Assembly (NCBI GenBank): GCA_052033915.1
Contig: JBPOJF010000006.1
Location: forward strand, 1-64,000
Reading direction: 5' to 3'
From: CALMZY01 sp052033915
Lineage (GTDB): Bacteria; Verrucomicrobiota; Kiritimatiellia; CAIQIC01; JAGNIJ01
DNA: 64,000 nt
In this document: one piece after another, positions 39,201 to 45,955 of the stretch
How positions within the stretch are numbered: the first letter of the stretch is position 1
Layout of the letters: every line of letters begins with the position of its first letter
Position numbers and translations under genes: made by a program
The notes under the pieces: generated by a model
The model's database searches: none
What the model was told of the DNA's origin: nothing
The model's input: only the letters and a program-made list of their open reading frames with translations

Positions 39201-42200
39201 ACAAAAATTCTGGCACCACTTTCGGGGGATAATGTTCGCTTCCACGCCACCACGGGAAAGCCATTCATTCCCACTCGAACCACGGGCTTGGTCGCGTCGT
39301 AATTGGACACCCCGGACACGCCGTTACTCTGCGCGGACCCCCCCAGCTCGATCCAGTCAGAGCCGTTGAACTGCTTCAAGAAAATCCGGCTTACCGTCTC
39401 CGGCGGCCGAGGTTGCTCCGTCCATGCCACGAAAATATTCCGGCCCTGAACGGCGATGGACGGCTCGTCCGAATTCTCCATTGTATTGTCAATACCCTGG
39501 CTCACCGAATTCCGGATTTCATACCACTGATTCTCGAGCCGCTGCCAGGTCCCAAGTTCGGACAAGTCACCCACCGGCCCTGCCCAGCGTTTCACCATGA
39601 TCTGACGGCCAAGGGTATCATTATCAGTCACATCCTGGGAATACGCGATCACCGGCGCATCATTACTATCCAATGCAATGTCCGGCATATTGCCCGCCGA
39701 ACGGCCCTCGATACCGATGCCCTTCATGATCACGAGCGCAAAATCCTGCGGGCCATGCGGAATATGCCGGCCCCGCACCTGGACTGTATACGTGCCCGGC
39801 ACGGCATCCGGGATGACGATATTCTCAACGTTGTTGAAGCGGTCGAAGTCGCACTCATTGGGGTTGGAAACCTTCTTGGAGTGGACGCCGTCATAGGAAA
39901 ACCGATTGCCGACATATTTTCCGCCCGGCGCGAACACCACGAGATCAAGATCGTTCACCAGTTGAACTTTGTTGCCCGGCGTGCCGGAGAAATCCGTCCA
40001 CGCCAGTGTGATCTTCAAGCCGCCTTCGCCCGCGCCCACCTGAACCTGATAGCTATACCTGTCGTCGGTCGCCAGCGAACCCGTCTGATCCTGGTCAAGG
40101 CAAATCAGCGTATCCGACGGATGAACCCTCATACCGTCCACGGACCGGAGCACGTTCAGCAACCCCCACCCCTGGTCCACGATCGAAAGATCGCCGGGCT
40201 GCTGGGGATACTTGTAAACGAGGGAATTGAGCATGCCGGCGCCGTTGACCATCATGGCCTTCATCATCGCCGGGCTTGGGCTCTTGGAGTAGGTATTGGT
40301 GAAGGACTGGTAGATCAGGGCCGCGCCGCCCGCCGCGAGGGGCGTCGCCATCGAAGTGCCATTGAAGAATGCGAAATTCGTGCCGGAATCCACATTTCCA
40401 TAGCGGTAGTCGGTTTCGGTGATGTTCTCCCTCATATCATCAAACATCGCCTCATGCGTTTGAATAGAGAGAACGTAACTTCCGGGCACAACGATATCCG
40501 GCTTGACACGCTTGTCGTCCGCGGTCACCGGACCTCGCGAGCTATATTCGGCAATCTGCCAGTCCGAATCCGTCATTTCCCGGGAATTGGCTCGATACGC
40601 ATTGGTCGTACCACCCGACCCGCCAAAATAGACATCCAACATATTATCGGCGAAGCGCGGCTGTTCGACAGCGCCCACCGTGATGACGTTCTTCGCGTTG
40701 CCGGGCTGGCCGATCGTGTTGGGCGTCCCCCCCGTACCGTCCTTTTCGCCATTCCCGTCGTTGCCCGCGGAGAAGAAGACGATGTACTCCTGGTTCCCGT
40801 CGATGGCGGAGTCCGCATCTCGGACCAACGCATCCCACACTGCGCTCATGGCGCCGTATTCATACACGGACTTGCCCCAACTGTTGTTCGATATGCGAGC
40901 GCCGCGCGCGTACGCAGTCCGGGCCTGCTCTTCATGCGAGAAACTGTTGAAGTCCTCCAGCATCACGAGTTGCGCCTTCGGGGCCACGCCCGCAAAACGA
41001 TTGGTCGCGTACGGGCCGACTCCGGAACCGGGCGACTTCACCACCGTGGCGGAAAGCGCGCCGTTGCCGAGGATGGAACCCGAGACATGCGTACCGTGGC
41101 CATTGTTATCGCCCGGCAGGCCGTCCTCGGAACCACCCGGACGCGCTTCGTAATAAATGATGCGCGTATTAAGTCCCGTGCTTGTAGGAAGAGTTTGATC
41201 GACCGCGAAACCGGGATTGAGGAAGTCGATGCCCGAGTCGGTCACTCCCACGATGACGCCTTCGCCGTTGAGGGTCGGATGCAGGGCTTTCAGCGAGGGC
41301 GCCCGGATTCTCTTGGTCCCCAGATCGTTCATCGGCTTGGCAAGGACCTTCGGCTCCACCCATTGAACGGCATCCACCTTCATGATGGACTTGAGCAGAT
41401 CCGGATTCGCCTTGACGGTCAGGATCGATCGGCCCGTCGTGGTCTTTTCGCTCAGCACTTCGACGCCCATGCTCTCGATCCCGCTCCGGGCCTCCGCGCC
41501 CCGGAACGTCATAATATTGAACACGCCGTTCGTCACGGACCGGACGGTCTGCTCATCGGGAGTGCCCACGAGGTACGAAAGGACCGCGGCGCTCATCTTA
41601 TAATAAGGATGATAGGGCTCGACGAAGATCACCCCGGACAGGGCCTTGATCGCCGCCAACTGAGACGGCTTCGCGTGAACCGCATATGCGTAGTTCGGAA
41701 CGTAATGGCTGACCGTCGCGCCGGCCCCGGCCAACGCCGCCTGCTCCGAGTCCGAGACCGGATGGTCGAACTGGACAATGTAGTACTCCGTGTTCTCGGA
41801 GGCCCTGAAATCGGCGGGCACGTCCACCGACTTGCCGGAGGCCGCGGCGGCTTCCGTGTCGATCATCGCGTTCTGGAGCAGGATGGACTTCGAATCGCGG
41901 CGGAGCAAATCGCGGGTGGCTTTCTTCGAGTTGGTCAACACGCCGCGCGCGTTGAGATCCGCCTCTTCCTCGGCGGTGCGTTCCGCGACCGGCTCCGCCA
42001 TCGCCGGCGCGATCTCGTCCTGCTGCGAAGTGATCGATGCCTGGACCAGCTTGAAGCCGTCCCCGTCGCGTTCGTAGATCATCGCCTGGCTTTTCGTCAG
42101 CGCCGCGAGCACTTCTTCGAGCGTCGCGCCCTTGAGATCAACCGTGACTTTCTCGTCAAGGTTCGGGTCGATCTGGAACCGGGCGCCGCTGACGGCGGCC

Positions 42201-42397
42201 AGATGCTCGAGAATCTCGTTCAGCGCCGCGTCCCGGGCGTTCAACGAATACACCCCGCCCTGAAGGCTGAGTTCAAAGGACGGCTTGGAGATGCCTGCCG
42301 AAGGTCTTGAGTGGGAGACAGCCGCCACGCCGAATACGGCGCAAAGGAGCGCTGCGCACAGGCACATGGTTGTACGGGCAAAAGCCTTTGATCTCAC
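30209..42397 (-). CDS. Giant secreted multi-domain subtilisin-family protease
   Basis: About 4062 aa, start taken as GTG 42397 because AGGTGAGG precedes it (GTG 42409 is possible). A signal peptide is followed by an STN-like domain (about 42-117) and a proregion. The S8 protease has Asp387 (GVTDSGID), His434 (NGHGTHVSG) and Ser682 (FNGTSMATP). Behind it are a FlyS-like beta-propeller stretch, a fibronectin-like part, TSP3 calcium repeats (about 1425-1620, 2230-2310, 2390-2780), MAM/CBM-like modules, carboxypeptidase-regulatory and PEGA-like domains, a C-type-lectin-like region (about 2800-2950), Kelch repeats (about 2965-3080 and 3360-3550) and a DNRLRE-like domain. The last 60 residues match the YRLQYT...W..L.....YYRIW module found at ends of PVC exoproteins. 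Probably an extracellular or surface polymer- or protein-degrading machine. Confidence 0.9.
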   Translation of the reverse strand: MRSKAFARTTMCLCAALLCAVFGVAAVSHSRPSAGISKPSFELSLQGGVYSLNARDAALNEILEHLAAVSGARFQIDPNLDEKVTVDLKGATLEEVLAALTKSQAMIYERDGDGFKLVQASITSQQDEIAPAMAEPVAERTAEEEADLNARGVLTNSKKATRDLLRRDSKSILLQNAMIDTEAAAASGKSVDVPADFRASENTEYYIVQFDHPVSDSEQAALAGAGATVSHYVPNYAYAVHAKPSQLAAIKALSGVIFVEPYHPYYKMSAAVLSYLVGTPDEQTVRSVTNGVFNIMTFRGAEARSGIESMGVEVLSEKTTTGRSILTVKANPDLLKSIMKVDAVQWVEPKVLAKPMNDLGTKRIRAPSLKALHPTLNGEGVIVGVTDSGIDFLNPGFAVDQTLPTSTGLNTRIIYYEARPGGSEDGLPGDNNGHGTHVSGSILGNGALSATVVKSPGSGVGPYATNRFAGVAPKAQLVMLEDFNSFSHEEQARTAYARGARISNNSWGKSVYEYGAMSAVWDALVRDADSAIDGNQEYIVFFSAGNDGNGEKDGTGGTPNTIGQPGNAKNVITVGAVEQPRFADNMLDVYFGGSGGTTNAYRANSREMTDSDWQIAEYSSRGPVTADDKRVKPDIVVPGSYVLSIQTHEAMFDDMRENITETDYRYGNVDSGTNFAFFNGTSMATPLAAGGAALIYQSFTNTYSKSPSPAMMKAMMVNGAGMLNSLVYKYPQQPGDLSIVDQGWGLLNVLRSVDGMRVHPSDTLICLDQDQTGSLATDDRYSYQVQVGAGEGGLKITLAWTDFSGTPGNKVQLVNDLDLVVFAPGGKYVGNRFSYDGVHSKKVSNPNECDFDRFNNVENIVIPDAVPGTYTVQVRGRHIPHGPQDFALVIMKGIGIEGRSAGNMPDIALDSNDAPVIAYSQDVTDNDTLGRQIMVKRWAGPVGDLSELGTWQRLENQWYEIRNSVSQGIDNTMENSDEPSIAVQGRNIFVAWTEQPRPPETVSRIFLKQFNGSDWIELGGSAQSNGVSGVSNYDATKPVVRVGMNGFPVVAWKRTLSPESGARIFVAAWNGTNWVGFAGSHTNGVPGVAADSSVGTPCMVIDSFGRPVVAWDDVRLPTPAIQVHRWSGSSWVSLGTQGLAPYASDPSLAAGPNGSLYLAWAQIFDVPPTGYLFRQISASRYSGSWSALGNSQVYPGISASSNLVVSSPSIGVSPNGTVFVAWQAGTTNGNSLLCRKLVGSSWVGVGGSENPPGIAVQGGISQYPAIVVDKVNLPTVVFQNAWDPKDVSNTEVVAYSFIGDRDPPAFNGLERAIGGTNSNVQLFWTHAVDNVSSTILYRIYRGTSWWNCGVTPSCNAGDVFSNLIAVVTNTLTYNVTGLTANRSYCFGVRAGDTNGLFEDNTVILSAAAVSGVGDNDNDCLSNVTEIAIGTDACNPDTDGDGMKDGWEWFYSTNNPAHVGPLAMDPLDNGAIDYRNFSAGNTNQLPSADLDGDGASNLEEYQWYAAYTTQCVTVATGLVSPDPTRPDTDGDGMADGWEIINGFNPIDPADAALDSDGDGLSNLLEFQWGSDPWNTDSDSDGLSDGDEVNTYNTDPTLPDTDLDGLDDKYEVDNGSNPRNADGLGHGISDGDMFQLGWPVMTGNDVLHTLLKEDFETSSRTNWTHRKLNAYVGADLWHLSRAEPDPRSTNVVYMYDHTTNTVYAYSTDAEMGTNWAAGYNSKYNQQAAALESPRFSALTVTNLFVAWNEYYATEPNKDFVQVFGRGDGTNWYPVSGALSGVSGVSNALTNAAGRWVHRVLDISRFAGQTNVQVRFVFTANGENNHFAGWYVDDVTIYEGVRIAGWVRDINGAPIAGARVQAIGRGHVTNFAQGNKYVLPGKVFGEAMTAEDGSYAISGLPRGRYYVKASEPSHRSEFWNGALFNAPYGFGRQLNPGVFSVDLATNGWLNLTATGSVGNCHFELEPGKGRAYLGVMFRGSDPSNICYVDGLTTNHQARIWNGVANPGLINFTTYPASTSMSIAINHPDWQLNTVQPTLLGDLGVGRHVIYAGTNLAFYAPPAVDLREGEITLVTIGTNSGRGYLDVVAEDNKAYPVFVDARGVTNTTPMRLSVLAGVHEVRLAPTNGPMIAPKIVNVPLGSRVMVRFSSNDIYGAVGAVNVAARDNNDNVVTGALIYVDGIWYGDGTTNPVVTPARITGLRPGEHSLSVWLPGFKQPELRRISVFSGVTNSQTFTLYDADEDYDLVEDRTEVIGYTNIFKYSRDDDPDADGLANLFEYEQFRLFNIRLNPFHPDTDLDGMSDGAEVNYDGVTNLLAVSSLETNAPQNASVVRAYFVGRFLEGVCNFGSGARAVSIEGDRFMCSAIMNTCAAVPTKERAVTLFLGIPANEVSQSVSVGHNKGALVYADGLPDRVDTDGDGMWDGFEFLGGLNTIAELDVIEAGKTDEDPDGDGLINIREFLGRDWTANTNDWTDPTNADSDDDDMPDGWEMSHGLDPLDPDDAFEDPDDDGLQNISEFLAGTNPKLSDTDGDFLPDGPEVFTYGTDPNRPDTDGDGLLDGREVWDKDMDGIRDGGFFPMWKGGDLDGDGCLDGPTDWDTDGDGMPDGFEVIDEFGNLRNDNRLDPYNPYDGDDDPDGDGLSNLQEYMVRDSLYGNNVSGYAWDYSSDPFNPDSDGDGMPDGWEVMFGLHPMDPVPVGGISPTNFVRYEVLGVDGDLDADGLWNGREYSIRFHLDPNANPNEIHSLSTDPWNPDTDGDGLDDGQEDRSFRSIPVVQDSDADRLMDGVSVSNRYGEVESTLRRSVYRVFNSNITWEAARDAAMVPYSRVFTNTSGPVYSNIIGHLATFRDPLTYMNTLATLGVSPSGVAAIGGFNTGNDWEKGWSWVNNRFFNFFDGCGFPKLSFTGGSLTNTFDTNGVQNNLALTGTNYLLCVTNGQAVTQYIVEWEDVPVATNHFDQALNDLWQLVWPKDDDYPHWQKLSPEKGSLHPTPRWGAAMTYIPVFETKNPKNDNGGQILLDNRKLVVIGGRDGVSTCKDVWEFIIRSNVWVKSVAPLYGEAPRYSDGLGEVTAVPIFVDKNSKDGACPCDNQPYNCDDEGLGLPKNRPWTGSRSFDWTFMYDGMTERHAYNYGYWFYKSSDSKDAVTDSISPDFQAAQYRTLTGVLMDDNVYDVVVGRSSSGDTNYDGFAAFHFSDVSLRDTCEEILHAEIEFYISTPPAADLTLELWGELKKSLGYSPEEYTQDEGTLPQNRLTSDWLNTGPTTFTVLTTHSSGTNIVVDITGILKELVSYHKSDTVNWTAESFGLIAVSTATNNLARFDKTRTRLTVAYRPKYKVDAFWATPNYVQDFYDDYRRKSAGFVYDWDRKIVVMFGGMNGREVLGDTMEFKIDWSAGGDPDFIRYSHIRTPESPSPRWGHSMVYDPVNRQVVMFGGFDAHHRPLNDMWKYEPHRVVTTTETNEGSNVTISVTNDAKWTQITDFRNKERPQPRGGASMVFFGGNDYDRNISEYCVGGDKNGRSIVLFGGTDGNTYFNDTWLYQNKEGGRWVLISPNGQNSESPTPRAFAPMVWGQNSRKIPDIKGDATWQDDKEDVVVTNENLTIEVIERDKCALGSALLFGGRSGVIPTGQDTDMDMVSDGAEYELGGPSAGRDPRVNRLVQPCASNETIPFAYIRIGPCSLTNRGAIADMESLRNDDAKYALRRNLPFENHLQPDAEFHYVAEEYEMGVSAYVPAQINLWYHRFGGEDPFDARDVWEIGVPNNTALGASGAPPYAYSGRWCWGTSLRSTYPNDAIMELYSPLIDLTIPARNSTSTNNMNNYFLVFHEWLDLFDSNDVVRVDAVRPETPADISTRQTSTNKPVLPVLPDRNSMFNTLGKWRRVIVPLNTLANESNVFLRFTLQSDSHGVAGGWYIDDVAVLQAAEITGLFTNMPGVDVMLYGQNYNGHVQDTTTTDGDGLFMFGFLPLGKYMIGSVNSMFGPIHLSNTNSSFNMGEMNLQDVVFTDIAGIPRMITWSATPGTTYRLQYTYDLLAGSWNDLADVVPSGTVGTYTDWSGDPLRYYRIWVLGTP

Positions 42398-42458
42398 ATG
42401 ACACCTCACCTGCTATGGGGTTTCACTTTGTTGGTTCAGCAACGGAAATCCATTTCAT

Positions 42459-42890
42459 TTACGGCTTCGACTCTTCCGGCCTGTCGAGGGCCGTGATCTC
42501 ATTCAAAATCAGCCTTTCCTTTTCAACGAGCGCGCGGAGATCCTCGACCAGTTGTCTGCGTTGGTTATCGAGCGCGCGAATCGGATCCTTCGTCCTGAGA
42601 AGCACGTCGAGTTGGCGGCGCTTCTCCATGATCTGAGCCTCGAGCGCCTTGATTTCTTCGCGCAACTGGGCGCACTCGGGATCGGCGTATTCCAAGTCGT
42701 GCTGCTGCTTCCAGAGCTCCTTGCTCTGAACGGCCAGATTGGTGCGGGCCTCTGCAAGCTGCCGGCGGACGACCTGAAGCTCCGCCTGGAGGGACTCTGC
42801 CGTTTTCGGAGTGTCGGCGGCGCGCACGTTAGACAAAGCGACAAAGAGGGAGATGAACACGAGGACGACAGCCTGGCAATGTACACCCAT
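42459..42890 (-). CDS. Small secreted coiled-coil protein
   Basis: A 143-aa protein with a signal peptide ending near residue 25 (ALSNVRAAD). The remainder is almost entirely heptad-like helix (ESLQAELQVVRRQLAEARTNLAVQ; EIKALEAQIMEKRRQLDVLL), predicting a periplasmic or surface coiled coil. I do not recognise a family. It ends 61 bases before the giant protease start on the same strand, so co-expression and a partner or anchoring role for the protease are plausible inference. Confidence 0.65.
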   Translation of the reverse strand: MGVHCQAVVLVFISLFVALSNVRAADTPKTAESLQAELQVVRRQLAEARTNLAVQSKELWKQQHDLEYADPECAQLREEIKALEAQIMEKRRQLDVLLRTKDPIRALDNQRRQLVEDLRALVEKERLILNEITALDRPEESKP

Positions 42891-43097
42891 AGAATGAATC
42901 CTCCACTAAACAGAAAGACACACATCGCCCGGGTGTCCCCCGGACAGATGCACTTTCACTATTCCCTCAATGATTATGAGTTTTCCCGTATAACCGCCAA
43001 ATGAACTTCTTGCAACAAAATAAAAGGGCGGACGGTTGAGCGATTGAACCGGCTAACGGGATGAACAAGACCGGTTCCGTGAATGCGGCCTCCATCC

Positions 43098-43406
43098 TCA
43101 GCCTTTGACCCTGCCGCACTCGCCGGGAACGTTCCAGGCGGAGGGGAAATCCCGGCACTGGGAAGGGCGCTCCTCGTAGACGGCGCAGGAAGCGCCTTCC
43201 AGGAATTCGCATGAACCGTCGGGTTTTTCCCGCAGGCTGAGTTGCGCGCGGTTTGACGCGAGCCGGGTGTGCCGCTCGATGAAGTCCTGTTCGGCCATGC
43301 GCAAGCGCCGCGAAAGCCGGGCAATGTCCCTGTCGGTCAACAAAACATGGCCGGGCCAACGGCAACAGTCGCCGCAGCGACGGCATTTCCAGGGTTCGGG
43401 GTTCAT
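43098..43406 (-). CDS. YkgJ family cysteine cluster protein
   Basis: A 102-aa protein of the YkgJ/CxxCxxCC family, thought to bind zinc or an iron-sulfur centre. Eight or so cysteines follow the family layout: CRRCGDCC (residues 8-15), then CEFLEGASCAVYEERPSQCRDFPSAW. Length is normal for small members. It starts 302 bases from the divergent ion-channel operon. The inverted repeat GAACCGG (43046-43052)/CCGGTTC (43071-43077) just past its stop may end its transcript. Function unknown. Confidence 0.85.
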   Translation of the reverse strand: MNPEPWKCRRCGDCCRWPGHVLLTDRDIARLSRRLRMAEQDFIERHTRLASNRAQLSLREKPDGSCEFLEGASCAVYEERPSQCRDFPSAWNVPGECGRVKG

Positions 43407-43510
43407 ATTCGTTGAAGCTGTTGCCTATTAAATCCTACAACGGGCAGTCCGCAACTTGAAAAATACTCCGGACCCCGCCCCGAAAGCTTTGCCGGAGCTG
43501 GGACCGGAAC

Positions 43511-43566
43511 TTGACGGGAACAAACGATGGCGCGTATAAATACAACGTGGCTCGGATTCGCGAGCC
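43511..43566 (+). promoter_or_regulatory. Promoter and leader hairpin of the ion-channel operon
   Basis: TTGACG (43511-43516) and TATAAA (43535-43540) with an 18-base spacer form a good sigma-70-type promoter. The transcript would begin near 43547 and almost at once form the perfect hairpin GGCTCG-loop-CGAGCC (43549-43566). About 160 bases of leader follow before the first gene, whose ATG at 43709 is preceded by GAGGA. Nothing else is recognisable in the gap between 43407 and 43708. Confidence 0.65.
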
Positions 43567-43708
43567 TTGGGCGTCGCTTTTGGGGGCCCACGAACCTGTG
43601 GCATATGGCATTCAGCGCAATCAGACGCAGTCGTGATACCCTGCCGCGTTCCGGCCCGGCGGCGGGACCGTATTTCATTCAACACGAACCAGAAACCGAG
43701 GACCGCCC

Positions 43709-45385
43709 ATGAGCCAACCTCAAGCGAAAGTCGAATTCCCTTCATACGAACGGCCCAGCACGGACGTGAGCGCACTGATGCTGATCCTGGTGGCGCTCCT
43801 CATTGAGGGCAGTGTTCTCATCCTCGCGTACTTTTCGAAGGGAACGTTCTTCCGCGACCTGCTCATGGGCCGCCACCACATCGAAATGGAGCGCATCATC
43901 TTCCAGAGCGCCACGATGCTGGCCTTCTCTTTGTCCCTCTCCAACGTCATTCTGAAGTTCGTCAAGATGCGGGGCGAGTCCAAGGCCATGCAGCAGGACC
44001 TGCTGCCGCCGGACCTGAACATCATGGACATTCCGGGTCTGATCAAGATCTACGAGAACATCCTCGCCAATCCCGCCGTGAAGAAGAGTGTCGGAGTGGC
44101 CCGAATAGCGCGTGTGCTGGCGATGTGGATCAACACGCAGGACTTTGAACGAACCAGCCAGTACGCGAAGCAGGAAAACGAGATGGACATCTTCATCTCG
44201 GACTCCACGTACCGGATGAATCGAATGTTCATCTGGGCCATGCCCCTGCTCGGGTTCGTCGGCACGGTCTACGGCGTGAGCTACGGCATCGGCGGGTTCG
44301 CCGAATTCCTGAAGGGCACCGTCACCGCCGAAGGCATCAAGGACCAGATCGGTCTGATCACCCTCGGCCTTGCCGTGGCCTTCTACTGCACACTGCTGGG
44401 CCTTTGCACGGCCGGCATTGCGTCGTTCCCCGGCCTCGCGGCCGAGCGCAAGGAAGAGTCCATCCTCGAGGAAATCGACCGGTACATCGAAGACCGGCTC
44501 ATCTCGCGCATGCCCTCCGTGCGCAAGACGGAATTCCCGGTCGAGCACATCATCGCGATGCGCCAGGGCATCGAGAACATGAAGGTCAACGTCAAGTTCC
44601 CCACCGAGGAGCTGGCGCAGATCGTGAAGAACATGACCGCGCAGCAGTTCCCGATGGAGGAGATGACAGCCGTCCTGAAGGGAATCAGCGTGAAATTCCC
44701 CACCGAGGAGGTCTCGGCGGCCATCGAGAAGGGCTTCGACCGGATGCCGAACCCGCAAGAGTACGAGAAGGTTTTCTCGCAGGCGGTTTCGAGCGCGTCC
44801 AACGTGGTGAAGGACAAGTACGAGGAGTTTGCCAGGACCTACGAACACCGGATCGAGGAGTTGAGCGTCAATCTTTCCCGGCAGCTCGAAGCGGTGGCTT
44901 CCCATTTCCACGACGGCACCGAGAAGGTCTCGCAGCAGATGAGCGGCCACGCGAAGGAACAGGCCGAGCAGTTTGCCCTCGTCCAGCAGAAGTATCTCGC
45001 CGAGCACATACAGATGTCGGAAAAGGAAATCGCGCGTTGGGAGCAGATGTTGAGCGGCTTCCAGGGAATTACGAACCAGATGGCCGCCCAGTTGTCGGCC
45101 GCTGTGGGCGCCATGAACCAGGCCGCCGACCACTTCAGCCAGCGCGTGGACGGGTCCGCCAAGGCCCTCGTGGAACAGATCAGCCGGGTCGTGGAGATCG
45201 GCGTTCGCATCGACGAACTGCTCAAGGCGACGAAATCGATGGAAACGGCGTTCGTCAAGATCGGGTCGGCCGAGGAATTCGGCGAGACGCTCTCCTCGCT
45301 CCGCACGCACCTGGCCGCGAGCGACGAACTGGTCAAGAAGATCACGAAGCCGAAGACGATCGTGCTGCAGGAAGCCCGCAGCTGA
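43709..45385 (+). CDS. MotA/TolQ/ExbB-type channel protein with long coiled-coil tail
   Basis: A 558-aa protein. Hydrophobic helices lie at about 20-42, 62-84, 172-195 and 213-240. The last two match the MotA/TolQ/ExbB signature (LLGFVGTVYGVSYGIGG; ITLGLAVAFYCTLLGL). The tail of about 315 residues starts with four copies of a 16-21-residue repeat carrying FPxE (Phe at 276, 297, 314, 330) and continues as a long predicted coiled coil (about 350-545). ExbB is only about 240 aa and lacks such a tail; ZorA-like proteins have one. It heads an operon with two ExbD-like partners, so it likely forms a proton- or sodium-driven inner-membrane motor. Confidence 0.85.
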   Translation: MSQPQAKVEFPSYERPSTDVSALMLILVALLIEGSVLILAYFSKGTFFRDLLMGRHHIEMERIIFQSATMLAFSLSLSNVILKFVKMRGESKAMQQDLLPPDLNIMDIPGLIKIYENILANPAVKKSVGVARIARVLAMWINTQDFERTSQYAKQENEMDIFISDSTYRMNRMFIWAMPLLGFVGTVYGVSYGIGGFAEFLKGTVTAEGIKDQIGLITLGLAVAFYCTLLGLCTAGIASFPGLAAERKEESILEEIDRYIEDRLISRMPSVRKTEFPVEHIIAMRQGIENMKVNVKFPTEELAQIVKNMTAQQFPMEEMTAVLKGISVKFPTEEVSAAIEKGFDRMPNPQEYEKVFSQAVSSASNVVKDKYEEFARTYEHRIEELSVNLSRQLEAVASHFHDGTEKVSQQMSGHAKEQAEQFALVQQKYLAEHIQMSEKEIARWEQMLSGFQGITNQMAAQLSAAVGAMNQAADHFSQRVDGSAKALVEQISRVVEIGVRIDELLKATKSMETAFVKIGSAEEFGETLSSLRTHLAASDELVKKITKPKTIVLQEARS

Positions 45386-45430
45386 TCGCTCGGCTGACGA
45401 AGCCATTGCGGTTAACGCGGGGAACAGGCC

Positions 45431-45949
45431 ATGCCGCGAAAGCAGAAAGCCAAAATCGATATTGATGTGCTGCCCTACCTGTCGATCATGCTCAGCGTCC
45501 TGGGTATCATCTGCCTCATCATCGTGGTCATGGTGATGAACATCGCGCTGAACCCGAAGGCCATCGCCATCGTTTCCTTCAAGGGCCTGTATGAAGGATT
45601 CGGCAAGAGCGACGGCACCGTAACCGACGGCAGTATCCCGAAAATCCCGACCTATCTGGACTGTTCGCCGGCCGGGATCTCCCTGTTCCCCGGGGAGACG
45701 AATGTGCCGCCGGCAGACCTGGCGCTGCCGGGGAACATCGTGGAACAAGTGCTGGACCGAATCGAGAAGAACAACGAACATGAATATGTCATCGTGCTCG
45801 TCCGTCCGGGGTCTCTGCCGGTGTATCGGACGATCCGCAAGCTGCTGGCCAATCGGAAGATCGATATCGCGTACGATCCCCTGGAGACCACCGCGATGAT
45901 CGACTGGCGTCAGGAAGCCAAGGAGTTGAACATCACCCTGCCGAAGTAA
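45431..45949 (+). CDS. ExbD/MotB-like partner lacking the ion-binding Asp
   Basis: A 172-aa protein with a short basic N-terminus, one membrane helix (about 17-40) and a periplasmic part of about 130 residues ending in an ExbD-like domain (EYVIVLVRPGSLPVYRTIRKLL). In ExbD/TolR/MotB the helix begins Px(I/L)D, with Asp carrying the ion. Here the motif is Pro15-Tyr-Leu-Ser18, so the critical Asp is Ser; Asp10 and Asp12 just before the helix remain. It starts 45 bases after the channel gene and 6 bases before the second partner. No peptidoglycan-binding OmpA domain is present. Confidence 0.8.
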   Translation: MPRKQKAKIDIDVLPYLSIMLSVLGIICLIIVVMVMNIALNPKAIAIVSFKGLYEGFGKSDGTVTDGSIPKIPTYLDCSPAGISLFPGETNVPPADLALPGNIVEQVLDRIEKNNEHEYVIVLVRPGSLPVYRTIRKLLANRKIDIAYDPLETTAMIDWRQEAKELNITLPK

Positions 45950-45955
45950 TCCCCC

